64,000 nt of DNA from JBHGXV01 sp041920505 (GTDB taxonomy: Bacteria > Bacillota > Bacilli > Brevibacillales > Brevibacillaceae): positions 62,001-126,000 of the forward strand of contig JBHGXV010000021.1 of NCBI GenBank assembly GCA_041920505.1. Direction: 5' to 3'. The notes below the pieces were generated by a model. It had not been told where the DNA came from. It ran no database searches and worked only from the letters and a program-made list of their open reading frames with translations. Of this stretch, positions 51,036 through 61,410 are shown piece after piece. Numbering within the stretch: position 1 is the stretch's first letter; each line of letters opens with the position of its first letter. Position numbers and translations under genes: made by a program.

Positions 51036-51587
51036 ATGAAAACCTGTTTATTTGTTGTAGATGTCCAAAATGGTTTTATTAGTAATGAAACCATTTATGT
51101 TGTTAATCGAATCAAAGAGTTACTAGAGCAAAATACCTTTGATCTGGTTATATTTTCAAGATTTATTAATACCGAAAACAGCCCATATCGAAATATCATC
51201 AATTGGAATAAATTGTCGTCTGCCCATGAGCAGGAACTGGTAAACGAAATCCAACCGTTTACAAAGAACCAGAAAGTTGTGTTGAAAAACGTTTATTCAT
51301 GTATAAATGCTGAAACCCTGGAATTTTTGAGGGAACATCACATACAGAAAGCCTTTGTTTTGGGGATAGATACTGATTGTTGTGTTTTGAAAACGGCAAC
51401 TGATCTTTTTGAACATAACTTTCATCCTTTTGTTCTCGAATATTATTCGGCATCTAATGGTGGTAAGGAAAGTCATCACGCAGCACTCAAAGTATTGGAG
51501 AGAATGATTGGTAAAAATAACGTTGTGAGAGGTCCGGTGGATAGAAGTATCATTCACAGCTTAACACACGGCAATTCCAGAAGATAA
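51036..51587 (+). CDS. Isochorismatase-family cysteine hydrolase
   Basis: The 183-aa product has the catalytic triad of the nicotinamidase/isochorismatase fold: Asp in LFVVDVQNGF (residue 8), Lys in VVLKNVYSC and Cys in LGIDTDCCVLKTA. The cis-peptide region is present before the Cys pair. Substrates in this family include nicotinamide, isochorismate and ureidoacrylate; none can be chosen here. GGGAGG precedes ATG at 51036. It shares the AT-rich island with the membrane protein upstream. Confidence 0.85.
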   Translation: MKTCLFVVDVQNGFISNETIYVVNRIKELLEQNTFDLVIFSRFINTENSPYRNIINWNKLSSAHEQELVNEIQPFTKNQKVVLKNVYSCINAETLEFLREHHIQKAFVLGIDTDCCVLKTATDLFEHNFHPFVLEYYSASNGGKESHHAALKVLERMIGKNNVVRGPVDRSIIHSLTHGNSRR

Positions 51588-51708
51588 CCGGGAATCCTCC
51601 CCCCACACTTGTTTCCGCACCTGTTTCCCTCTATCATAGAGAAGATGGATAGAAAATCACGGGTTGCCGGGTTGATCTGTTCCCTGCCCCTGCGTTGAGG
51701 TGGAAATC

Positions 51709-52125
51709 ATGTTTGGCATTGGAAAAAAGGCTAGAAAACTGGACACGCACGACCTTTTGATCATCAAGACGGAGGAGGGCAAAAACCGCACATTCTACCA
51801 GGTGATATTCCCGAGCATTTTTGGCAACGACATCGTCAGCATGTTCAAAAAACTGGAGCGGTCTCCCTACAATAAGCAGGCGTACCTCGGCGAGATCGGC
51901 GGGTTCCGGCTGGCGACACACATCGAGGGACTGAACGGCTTCGAGGTGCTCGACGAGGTGGATATCGAAGCGCAGCCGATCCAGATTCAGGATTTCGCCA
52001 GCATCCTGCTTCGCCGACTGGAAACGCTGGAAGAGAACGGCCAGTTGGAGGAGTCCGAAGACCTGGCGTTTCTCATGGGCGAGTTGACGATGCTGCGCGA
52101 CGGCAGCTTCATTCCGCAGACCTGA
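51709..52125 (+). CDS. Hypothetical cytosolic protein
   Basis: The 138-aa product (FGIGKKARKLDTHDLLIIKT at the start; ELTMLRDGSFIPQT at the end) has no signal peptide, membrane segment or cysteine. I recognise no family. Composition is again typical of the chromosome. GAGGTGG five bases before 51709 selects this ATG; a GTG at 51700 is an alternative. It is a single gene upstream of the fad operon. Confidence 0.65.
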   Translation: MFGIGKKARKLDTHDLLIIKTEEGKNRTFYQVIFPSIFGNDIVSMFKKLERSPYNKQAYLGEIGGFRLATHIEGLNGFEVLDEVDIEAQPIQIQDFASILLRRLETLEENGQLEESEDLAFLMGELTMLRDGSFIPQT

Positions 52126-52293
52126 GAAGGGGCACACGCGGCAAAAATTTAGGGGGAAATGGTGATTGCAACCGCTTCCCTTTTGCATTACAATAAATAC
52201 TGAACAGTGATTCATTTCTTGCTTGTCAGACAATGAAACATTCCACCAGATCGCGCGAGAGTGTGAACAACGTGGGATGTTTTTTTCCACCAG

Positions 52294-52316
52294 TATAATG
52301 AATGAGCATTCATTCA
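52294..52316 (+). promoter_or_regulatory. fad operon promoter -10 box overlapped by a FadR-type operator
   Basis: TATAAT at 52294-52299 is directly overlapped by TGAATGAGCATTCATTCA at 52299-52316. The latter is a palindrome matching the Bacillus FadR (TetR-family) consensus. Long-chain acyl-CoA would relieve repression. Confidence 0.82.
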
Positions 52317-52397
52317 AACAAGCGCAACACATTAGCCACCACGAACAAGCATACTCAATGAATAGGTTCATTTCCTAGCGATGAAGGAGGGTACATG

Positions 52398-54806
52398 ATG
52401 GAACGCAAAATTCGCAAGGCGGCTGTCCTCGGATCAGGGGTGATGGGAGCCGGTATCGCGGCGCATCTGGCCAATGTGGGCATTCCCACCTACCTCTTAG
52501 ATATCGTGCCGCGCGAGTTGACCGAGGAAGAGGCCAAAAAAGGGCTGACGCTGGAACATCCGGCTGTGCGCAACAGGATCGCGCAGGCGGGCAAGGATCG
52601 TCTGCTGAAGGAAAAACCGGCGCCGCTCTACGACAAGGCGGACATCGACCTGATCACCGTCGGCAACATGGAGGATCACCTGCCGCTGTTGGCCGAGGTG
52701 GACTGGATCATCGAGGTCGTCGTGGAAAATCTGGATGTGAAGCGAAACGTGTTCGCGGCGGTGGAGGCACACCGCAAGCCGGGCACGATCGTCTCGTCCA
52801 ACACCTCGGGTGTTTCCATCAACGACATGTGCGAAGGACGTTCCGAAGAGTTCCGCCGCCATTTCCTCGGCACCCATTTTTTCAATCCTCCGCGTTATCT
52901 GAAACTTCTGGAGATCATCCCCGGCCGTGACACCGATCCGGAGATTGTCCAGTTTATGATGCGTTTCGGCGAGTATGTGCTGGGCAAAGGCACCGTGCTT
53001 TGCAAAGACACGCCCAACTTCATCGCCAATCGCATCGGCACCTACGGGTTGCAAGTCTCGATCCAGGAAATGGTGCGCCTCGGGCTCGGCGTTGACGAAG
53101 TGGACGCGCTGACCGGCCCGGTGATCGGCCGTCCGAAGAGCGCCACGTTCCGCACGCTGGACGTGGTCGGGCTTGACACTTACGTGCACGTGGCCAACAA
53201 CGTGAAACACAAGAGTGACGATCCGGCCGAACAAACCGTGTTCGAAGTGCCGGCCTTCGTGCTCGACATGGTGCAACGACGCTGGATCGGGCAAAAAGCG
53301 GGGCAAGGCTTCTTCAAACAGGAGAAGACCGCCAACGGAAAAGAAATTTTGGCGCTCGACTACAACACGATGGAATACCGGCCGCGCGTCAAGCCGAATT
53401 TCGCGTCGCTGGAGGCGGCCAAGACGGCCAAGACACTGCCGGAAAAACTGAAGGCTCTGGTTTACGGCAAGGACAAGGGCAGCGAATTCCTCTGGAACGT
53501 GTTCAAGAAAGTGTTGCTCTACTCAGCGGCCAAAGTGCCGGAGATCGCCGACGACATCGTCGCCATCGACCAGGCGATGAAGTGGGGCTTCGGTTGGGAA
53601 TTGGGACCGTTTGAGACCTGGGACGCCATCGGGGTGGAGAAATCGGTGGCCCGCATGCGCGAAGAGGGAGAGACGATCCCGCCGCTCGTCGAAGCGTTGC
53701 TTGCAAGCGGCAAGACCAGCTTCTACACCAAGGAAGAGGGCAAGCGGTACGCATTTGCCATAGGCGGCACATACACCGGCATCGAAGTGAAAAAAGAGGT
53801 CATCAACCTGGCCCAGCTTAAGGAGCAGGGCAAGCTGATCAAGAAAAACGCGGGTGCGGCCCTGATCGATCTGGGCGACGGGGTGGCCTGCCTGGAGTTT
53901 ACCTCCCCGCACAACGCGCTCGGCGCGGACGTGCTGCAGATGGTCGGGTACGCGGCGGAAGAAGTGAAGAAAAACTTCCTCGGGCTCGTGATCGGCAACC
54001 AGGGCAAACACTTCTGCGTCGGCATGAACCTGGCGATGGCCCTGATGGAGGCACAGGACGAGAACTGGTTCGAGCTTGAGATGATGGTGAAGCAGTTCCA
54101 CAAGGTGGGCGACGCGCTCAAGTCGATGTTGCGCCCGGTGGTGGCCGCGCCGTTCGGCATGACGCTGGGCGGCGGCGTGGAAGTCTGCTTCCTGGCTGAC
54201 CGCGTCCAGGCGTCGGCGGAAACCTACCTCGGCCTGGTGGAAGTGGGCGTCGGCCTTTTGCCGGGCGGCGGCGGTACGAAGGAGATGCTGTTCCGCGCGA
54301 TGGAAAACGTACCCGAAGGCGGCTCCGTGCCGGTCGATCCGTTCCCGTTCGTGGCGCGCGCGTTTGAGACGATCGCGATGGCCAAAGTATCCACCAGCGC
54401 CAAAGAAGCGATCAATTTGGGCTACCTGCGCCCGACCGACCGGATCAGCGTCAATCCGGATCATCTGTTGTACGACGCGAAACAACTGGTGCTGCAAATG
54501 GACAAGGAAGGCTACAAGCCGCGAAGACCGCGAAAAATCCGCGTCATCGGCGAAACCGGCTACGCCAACCTGCGCCAGAACATCTACGCGATGCGCGTCG
54601 GCGGCCTGATCAGCGAGCACGACGAGCTGATCGCAAGCAAGATCGCGTACGTCATGTCCGGCGGAAATGTGCCCGCTGGCACGGAAGTAAACGAACAGTA
54701 CATCCTCGAACTGGAGCGGCAGGCGTTTATGGAGTTGATCAAGACGCCGAAAACGCAACAACGCATGCAGCACATGCTGACCAAAGGCAAGCCGCTGCGC
54801 AACTAG
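52398..54806 (+). CDS. fadN: 3-hydroxyacyl-CoA dehydrogenase / enoyl-CoA hydratase
   Basis: FadN carries two steps of fatty-acid beta-oxidation. The 802-aa product begins with the NAD-binding motif VLGSGVMGAGIAAHLANVG. It has the dehydrogenase signature FLGTHFFNPPRYLKLLEIIP with catalytic His, and ends with a crotonase-like domain (GLVIGNQGKHFCVGMNLAMA, then GGGVEVCFLADRVQAS). AAGGAGGG precedes adjacent ATGs at 52395 and 52398; the second has better spacing. It is the first gene of a fadN-fadA-fadE operon under a FadR-type operator. Confidence 0.96.
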   Translation: MERKIRKAAVLGSGVMGAGIAAHLANVGIPTYLLDIVPRELTEEEAKKGLTLEHPAVRNRIAQAGKDRLLKEKPAPLYDKADIDLITVGNMEDHLPLLAEVDWIIEVVVENLDVKRNVFAAVEAHRKPGTIVSSNTSGVSINDMCEGRSEEFRRHFLGTHFFNPPRYLKLLEIIPGRDTDPEIVQFMMRFGEYVLGKGTVLCKDTPNFIANRIGTYGLQVSIQEMVRLGLGVDEVDALTGPVIGRPKSATFRTLDVVGLDTYVHVANNVKHKSDDPAEQTVFEVPAFVLDMVQRRWIGQKAGQGFFKQEKTANGKEILALDYNTMEYRPRVKPNFASLEAAKTAKTLPEKLKALVYGKDKGSEFLWNVFKKVLLYSAAKVPEIADDIVAIDQAMKWGFGWELGPFETWDAIGVEKSVARMREEGETIPPLVEALLASGKTSFYTKEEGKRYAFAIGGTYTGIEVKKEVINLAQLKEQGKLIKKNAGAALIDLGDGVACLEFTSPHNALGADVLQMVGYAAEEVKKNFLGLVIGNQGKHFCVGMNLAMALMEAQDENWFELEMMVKQFHKVGDALKSMLRPVVAAPFGMTLGGGVEVCFLADRVQASAETYLGLVEVGVGLLPGGGGTKEMLFRAMENVPEGGSVPVDPFPFVARAFETIAMAKVSTSAKEAINLGYLRPTDRISVNPDHLLYDAKQLVLQMDKEGYKPRRPRKIRVIGETGYANLRQNIYAMRVGGLISEHDELIASKIAYVMSGGNVPAGTEVNEQYILELERQAFMELIKTPKTQQRMQHMLTKGKPLRN

Positions 54807-54909
54807 CGAAGCCAGCCCCCTTTCGGCCCAAGCGGTCTTTTGGGGGATAGCCCTACGCAGTCCATCGGACAGATTCGACGTGGTATCGCCAGGATAAGGA
54901 GGAGAATCC

Positions 54910-56088
<1,179 letters not shown>

Positions 56089-56148
56089 ACAGACAGCGGG
56101 ACTTGCGCGCAAGTCCCGGCCATCCCAAAAAAAAAGGAGCGATAGCCA

Positions 56149-57927
56149 ATGGCAGAAACCAAAGACCTGATCCGCGGCGGCAGTTTCCTGATCGATGCCG
56201 GTTCCGCAGATGACGTGTTTACCCCCGAGGAGTTTACTGACGAACAGAAGATGATCGCCAAGACGACCGAAGAGTTCGTCGTCAACGAAGTGCGTCCGCA
56301 ACTGGAAGCAATCGAAAACCACCAGTTCGACATCTCCGTGCGGCTCTTGAAACAAGCGGGCGAACTGGGCCTGCTCGGCGCCGATGTGCCAGAGAAGTAC
56401 GAAGGGCTCGACCTGGACAAAATCAGCTCCGCGCTGATAACCGAAAAATTTTCCCTGGCACGCAGCTTCGCATTGAGTTACGGCGCGCATGTCGGGATCG
56501 GTTCGCTGCCGATTGTCTACTTCGGCAACGAGGATCAAAAGCGCCGCTACCTGCCTGATCTGGCGTCCGGCAAGCGTCTCGCCGCGTACTGCCTGACCGA
56601 GCCGGGCTCCGGTTCCGACGCGCTCGGTGCCAAGACGACCGCCCGTCTGTCCGAAGACGGCAAGTACTACATCCTGAACGGGGAGAAACAGTGGATCACC
56701 AACGCCGGGTTCGCTGACGTGTTCGTCGTCTACGCGAAAATCGACGGCGAGCATTTCACCGCGTTTATCGTGGAACGCAACTTCCCGGGTGTCTCCTTTG
56801 GCCCGGAAGAGAAGAAGATGGGGATCAAAGGCTCCTCGACCCGCACGGTCATCCTGCAGGATGTGCCGGTTCCGGTGGAAAACCTGCTGGGCGAACCGGG
56901 CAAAGGGCACGTGATCGCGTTTAACATCCTCAACGTCGGCCGTTACAAACTGGCGGTAGGTACGGTTGGCTCGGCCAAACGGGCGCTGGAGCTGGCCGCG
57001 ACCTACGCCAAGGAGCGCAAACAATTCAAGACGCCGATCGCCAACTTCAATCTGATCAAGAACAAGCTGGCCAATATGGCGATCAAGACCTACGCGGCGG
57101 AAAGCTCCGTCTACCGCACGGCCGGTCTGTTCGACAAATCTCTCTCTGCGCTGGGTGACAAGGCGGACGACGGCCGTGAAGTGGCCAAGGCGATCGCCGA
57201 ATACGCCATCGAGTGCTCGATCAACAAGGTATTCGGCTCGGAGGTGCTGGACTACTGCGTGGACGAGGGCGTGCAAATCCACGGCGGTTACGGCTTCATG
57301 TCCGAGTACGAGATCGAGAACATGTATCGCGACTCGCGGATCAACCGCATTTTCGAAGGAACCAACGAGATCAATCGCCTGTTGATTCCCGACATGCTGA
57401 TCAAGAAAGGGATGAAAGGCGAACTGCCGCTGATGCAGGCGGCCGCCAAATTGCAGGAAGAGCTGATGAGCTACTATCCGGAAGACATCGAAGACGTTCC
57501 GCTGGCACAAGAGAAGCATCTCTTGGAGATGGCCCGCAAGATCATCCTGATGACGGCCGGTTCCGCTCTGATGAAATACCAGCAAGCGGTGGCGAAGGAA
57601 CAGGAGTTGCTCGCCAACGCCGCCAACATGCTGATCGAACTGTACGCGATGGACAGCGTGGTGAAGCGTACGGAAAAAGCGATTGCGAAGAACGGCCTTG
57701 AGAAAGAGCAGCACAAGCTGAACATGACCATCGTCTACGTCCACGAGGCGTTCGACAGGATCGAAGCCTGGGCGAAAGAAACGCTTGCCGCGATGGAAGA
57801 GGGCGACGAACTGCGCCTGCGCCTGTCGATTCTGAAAAAGCTGACCCGCAAGAACCCGATCAACACGATTCACCTGAAACGCGCCATTGCCGATCGTGTC
57901 ATCGAAGCGGACGGTTACGTGGTGTAG
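56149..57927 (+). CDS. fadE: Acyl-CoA dehydrogenase
   Basis: FadE oxidises acyl-CoA to trans-2-enoyl-CoA with FAD. The 592-aa product has the signature YCLTEPGSGSDALGAKT, the flavin segment EKQWITNAGFADVF, DGREVAKAIAEYAIECSINK and the catalytic Glu region RIFEGTNEINRLLIPDML. It also has the long C-terminal extension of Bacillus FadE (YusJ). It closes the fad operon and is followed by a strong terminator. Confidence 0.96.
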   Translation: MAETKDLIRGGSFLIDAGSADDVFTPEEFTDEQKMIAKTTEEFVVNEVRPQLEAIENHQFDISVRLLKQAGELGLLGADVPEKYEGLDLDKISSALITEKFSLARSFALSYGAHVGIGSLPIVYFGNEDQKRRYLPDLASGKRLAAYCLTEPGSGSDALGAKTTARLSEDGKYYILNGEKQWITNAGFADVFVVYAKIDGEHFTAFIVERNFPGVSFGPEEKKMGIKGSSTRTVILQDVPVPVENLLGEPGKGHVIAFNILNVGRYKLAVGTVGSAKRALELAATYAKERKQFKTPIANFNLIKNKLANMAIKTYAAESSVYRTAGLFDKSLSALGDKADDGREVAKAIAEYAIECSINKVFGSEVLDYCVDEGVQIHGGYGFMSEYEIENMYRDSRINRIFEGTNEINRLLIPDMLIKKGMKGELPLMQAAAKLQEELMSYYPEDIEDVPLAQEKHLLEMARKIILMTAGSALMKYQQAVAKEQELLANAANMLIELYAMDSVVKRTEKAIAKNGLEKEQHKLNMTIVYVHEAFDRIEAWAKETLAAMEEGDELRLRLSILKKLTRKNPINTIHLKRAIADRVIEADGYVV

Positions 57928-57942
57928 AGGGTGGCGGCCAAG

Positions 57943-57974
57943 GAAGCTGGGGAGAGGCCCCAGCTTCTTTTTTA
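57943..57974 (+). terminator. Terminator of the fad operon
   Basis: GAAGCTGGGG pairs with CCCCAGCTTC around AGAGG, followed by T7. Confidence 0.93.
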
Positions 57975-57998
57975 ACCAATCAGGAAAGGAGGATTCCG

Positions 57999-59148
57999 AT
58001 GTCCGAGTCGAAAGTGTTGCGGGAGAACACGCTGGAAGTCAATCGGGTGTTGCTCAAAGTGAGCGGAATCGGCATTACCGTGCTGTACGGGCTCTCTTGT
58101 CTGTTGATTCTTACCGGTTATCTCGATCTCAGCTACACGCGGTTTGCGATTGCCGCCGGATCGTCGTACACCTTGTTTCTCACGATGATACTGTTGCACC
58201 GCATCCCCCGGTTGCATCTGGCATTCGCCTTCCTCTTTCCGGGAGATGTACTTCACTGTCGGGATTGGGGTGTATCTGTTCCAGGCGCCCATTTCCGTCT
58301 ACTTCGTCTGGCTGTTGCCGATTGTCTACGCCGGGATGTACGCGCATCTGCAAGCCATGCTGCTGATGTCGCTGCTGGTGCTGGTGACGGCTCCGCTCGG
58401 GGCGCTGATGGTGATGCCGGGAGAGTGGCGTACCCATCTGGGCGACGTGCTGACCGCTACCGTGGTCATGATCATTTTGGTCATGCGTTTCATCTCCCTG
58501 GTCAACCGGTCGCGGGTGCTGATCGCCAAGACGGAGCGCGAAGTGGAGCGCAACCTCCGGCTGCAGGCGGCCAATAGGCAGTTGATGGAGGAAGTGGCGG
58601 CGACCGCGCAGGAGATCGGCACAGTCGTCGATTCTCTGGCGCACATGACGGAAAATACGCGGGAGGCCATGAATCAGATGGCGAGAGGCGGCGAACAGAT
58701 CATCGCCAGCAGCTACGATTCCCAGAAAGTCTTGCTGGAAAATCAGCAGTGTGTCGCCGAGCAGGTGGAAAAGGCCAACCAGATTACGGCGGCTGTGACA
58801 AAGGCGGTGGAGCACGCCGATGATGTGCGCAGGCAGGCGACGGAAGGCGAAGAGGTGGTGGAGCGGATCGTTTCCGTCATTGACACGATAGACCGGCAGT
58901 CGCACGACACCACGGAAAAGGCGATCCAGCTTGACCGGCGCACGCAGGAGATTTGCGCCTTCAGCAAAGAAATTGACAAAATTGCCAGAAATGTCACGGT
59001 GGTGGCGCTCAACGCATCAATCGAAGCGGCACGCGCCGGCGCGGCGGGACGGACGTTCCAGGTGGTAGCCGCCCAGGTCCACGATCTGGCGCAACAAACC
59101 TCCCGGGCGGCGACGCTCTCCACGCTGATCGCCGGGCTGGAGCGATAG
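57999..59148 (+). pseudogene. Frameshifted chemoreceptor-like gene
   Basis: The first frame (from ATG 57999, with AAAGGAGG upstream) encodes membrane helices up to HRIPRLHLAFAFLF, then turns into unlikely sequence. The frame starting with REMYFTVGIG continues the membrane domain and leads into an MCP-type cytosolic signalling domain with the hairpin-tip motif NASIEAARAGAAG. Removing one C of the CC at 58239-58240 joins both into one protein of about 382 aa (..FLFREMYF..). The C-terminal half of the signalling hairpin is also short, ending at LIAGLER. It is therefore a decaying receptor or a sequencing error. Confidence 0.8.
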
Positions 59149-59242
59149 TTGGCGTGGAACTGGTTACAGCTTTTCATATTGAGGTTCCGCAAGGAACTGA
59201 TCTTCCTACAGTTTCTACAGGCCGGAGGCCTGCATTAAACGA

Positions 59243-59488
59243 AGTTGTAGAAAAAGTGTGAGTCATGGAGTGATGGGGCCAACGCAAGCTCCTTTGACGA
59301 CCTGCCGAGCGGAGAAACGCAGACGAGGGAGAACGCAGAGGGCCCAAGTCTCGCTTCTATAAGATACCCAGATGTTGCCCCCTGCCCCCGTCGCGTTTCG
59401 GAGCGGACAGTTCCGACTTCTTCGCTGGTCGTCAAGAGAGCGAGCGGGAACCATCACCCATGACATGACGGACTTTGTTTACAAACTA
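59243..59488. repeat. Large imperfect palindrome, MITE-like
   Basis: The left arm (about 59243-59335) is similar to the reverse complement of the right arm (about 59398-59488). Shared blocks include TCATG, GTGATGG and TTGACGACC in the same order. No transposase frame lies between. It fills most of the 400-base gap between the broken receptor gene and mtnD; the rest shows nothing recognisable. Confidence 0.5.
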
Positions 59489-59548
59489 AGGCAGCCGTGC
59501 CCGTCAGCGGGACGGCTGCCTTGGGGTGTTCAGATCGGCAGGCGCGGC

Positions 59549-60076
59549 TTACTTGGCCGCTTCCTCGTAGATCGCTTCCCATCCGGCAGGGGTGATGAAC
59601 AGACGGATCGCCTTGATCTTGCGGTCGTCCATCAGCGTGAAGTAGTGCCGGGTGTAAGCCGGGACGGAGATCAGGTCGCCAGGTGACATCTCCACGTCGA
59701 ACCAGCGGCCGTCCGGTCCTTTGATCGCGAAGATGCCGTGGCCGTCGACGCAGAAGCGAACCTCGTCGTCAATGTGGTGATGCTCGCCTCTGAATTTCTC
59801 CAGCAACTGGTCGAGATTGGGCGTGTTCTCCGACAGCATTACGATGTCGGAGGTGGTGTAGCCGCGGCGGGCGCTGATGTCGTCGATTTCGCTGCGGAAC
59901 AGTTCGATGATCTCCTGTTTTTCCGCGTCGGTCAGACTGTAGTCGTCGCGTTGGCGGTCGCTCAGGCGATCGACGCCCCAGTGTTCGTAGATGACGCCGA
60001 CGGAGTCGAGAAACCGGATGACCGCCTCCGTCCCTTCAATGTACTCGTTCGTGTCGTGAAAACGCACTTTTGCCAT
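59549..60076 (-). CDS. mtnD: Acireductone dioxygenase
   Basis: MtnD splits acireductone with O2 to 2-oxo-4-methylthiobutyrate and formate, the last oxidative step of methionine salvage. The 175-aa cupin has the metal ligands in GEHHHIDDEVRFCV (His, His, Glu) and a second His in VPAYTRHYFTL. It is the last gene of the mtnWXBD operon; its start is three bases after the mtnB stop. Confidence 0.96.
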   Translation of the reverse strand: MAKVRFHDTNEYIEGTEAVIRFLDSVGVIYEHWGVDRLSDRQRDDYSLTDAEKQEIIELFRSEIDDISARRGYTTSDIVMLSENTPNLDQLLEKFRGEHHHIDDEVRFCVDGHGIFAIKGPDGRWFDVEMSPGDLISVPAYTRHYFTLMDDRKIKAIRLFITPAGWEAIYEEAAK

Positions 60077-60079
60077 TGT

Positions 60080-60739
60080 TCATTCTCCTCCTTGTGAGTT
60101 GGGTATGGTGACGTGGCGCAATTGCAGCCAACGCAGGTGATACTCGAACAGAAACTCGAACGACTCCAGGTGGCGTTTCGCTTCGAAGTCGCTTTCGCCC
60201 CAGGCGTAGATGCCGTGGTTGCGGATCAGCACGCCGGGCACTTCCGGGGTGATCACTTTGCCGATCGCTTCGGCCAGTTTCGGGATGTCGGCGAAGTTTT
60301 CCACGATCGGGATGGTGATGCGCGCGTTTTCTTCCCAGATGCCGAGCCCCTTGATCAACTCCTGCCCCTGGATGGAAAAGGCGCGCTGACCGAAGTACAG
60401 CTCGGAGATCAGATTGTTGCCGACGGTGTGGACGTGGAAGCACGCGCCTGCCTTGGGGATACGCCGGTAGACGAAGGCGTGAATCAGCGTCTCGGCAGAG
60501 GGCTTCAGGGTTGTCGGCTCCACGGCTCGCGCGTCGCCGTCGACAATCAGGTAGTCTTCGGGTGACAGCTTGGTCTTGTCTTTGCCGCTCGCGGTGACGG
60601 CGAACTGCAGCGGATCGTCGGACAGCTTGATTGACAGGTTGCCGCTGGTGCCAGGGAACCAGTCGCGGCGGGCAAAGCAAAGCTTCACCTCATCCAGCCG
60701 GCGAAACGCGTCGACGCGCTGTTCCAGGGTAGGGATCAT
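60080..60739 (-). CDS. mtnB: Methylthioribulose-1-phosphate dehydratase
   Basis: MtnB dehydrates methylthioribulose-1-phosphate to the diketo compound. The 219-aa class II aldolase-like protein has the substrate loop PGTSGNLSIKL, the Zn ligands in CFHVHTVGNN and a third His in LIRNHGIYAWG. Its start overlaps the mtnX stop by four bases. Confidence 0.96.
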   Translation of the reverse strand: MIPTLEQRVDAFRRLDEVKLCFARRDWFPGTSGNLSIKLSDDPLQFAVTASGKDKTKLSPEDYLIVDGDARAVEPTTLKPSAETLIHAFVYRRIPKAGACFHVHTVGNNLISELYFGQRAFSIQGQELIKGLGIWEENARITIPIVENFADIPKLAEAIGKVITPEVPGVLIRNHGIYAWGESDFEAKRHLESFEFLFEYHLRWLQLRHVTIPNSQGGE

Positions 60740-61410
60740 CGGGACTCCACCTCCTGCTGGGCCTTCAGTGTTTCCAGGATGTCAATCACGTCAAAGAATG
60801 TGGCGAACGGCCGGTGCGGCAAGCCCAGTTCGCGGCATTTCTCTTCCAACAGCGAACGCGCGATGACGAAGTCGGCGAGCTTCGCCCCGGCCAGGTCGGT
60901 GATGCTGTCGCCGATGACGACGCGGTAGTAGCGGCTGGGATCGTAGCGGCGGATGATCGTGGTTTTGCACATGCCGCAGTCGTTTTGGCAGTGTTCGTCG
61001 CAGCGGTGCGGCCAGGTGATGCGGATCGTCTCGCCAGAGAAGTCGCTGCCGTTGCAGTAGATCGGCACCTTCAGGTCAAAGGGCGCCAAAATCGGCTCGA
61101 CGAAAAAGTCGATGCCGCCGCTGGTGATCAACAGCTCGATCCCGGCTCGCTCGCAGTAGCGGACGAATTCGCCGAATCCGGGGCGGATGTTCGCCTCCGC
61201 CAGCAAAAAGTCGATGATCTCTTGTTTCAGCGTGCTGGGGAGCAACTGGAACAGTTGCCCGACGCCTTCGCGAACGCTGATTTCCTGATTGAGAATCTGT
61301 TGCGTCAGCGTTTCCCACTGCGGCGGGGCGAATTTGCGCATGATCGCGACGATGTTGTCCTTTTCCGTGATCGTGCCGTCGAAGTCGCAGAACAAAACCA
61401 GGTTCTTCAT
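60736..61410 (-). CDS. mtnX: 2-hydroxy-3-keto-5-methylthiopentenyl-1-phosphate phosphatase
   Basis: MtnX removes phosphate from the enol made by MtnW. The 224-aa HAD phosphatase has FCDFDGTITEKD at the N-terminus, ITSGG as motif II and VIGDSITDLAGAKLAD as motif IV. It also has the cysteine-rich insert HRCDEHCQNDCGMCK typical of MtnX. GGGGAGGGG precedes the ATG at 61410. It overlaps mtnW by four bases. Confidence 0.95.
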   Translation of the reverse strand: MKNLVLFCDFDGTITEKDNIVAIMRKFAPPQWETLTQQILNQEISVREGVGQLFQLLPSTLKQEIIDFLLAEANIRPGFGEFVRYCERAGIELLITSGGIDFFVEPILAPFDLKVPIYCNGSDFSGETIRITWPHRCDEHCQNDCGMCKTTIIRRYDPSRYYRVVIGDSITDLAGAKLADFVIARSLLEEKCRELGLPHRPFATFFDVIDILETLKAQQEVESR

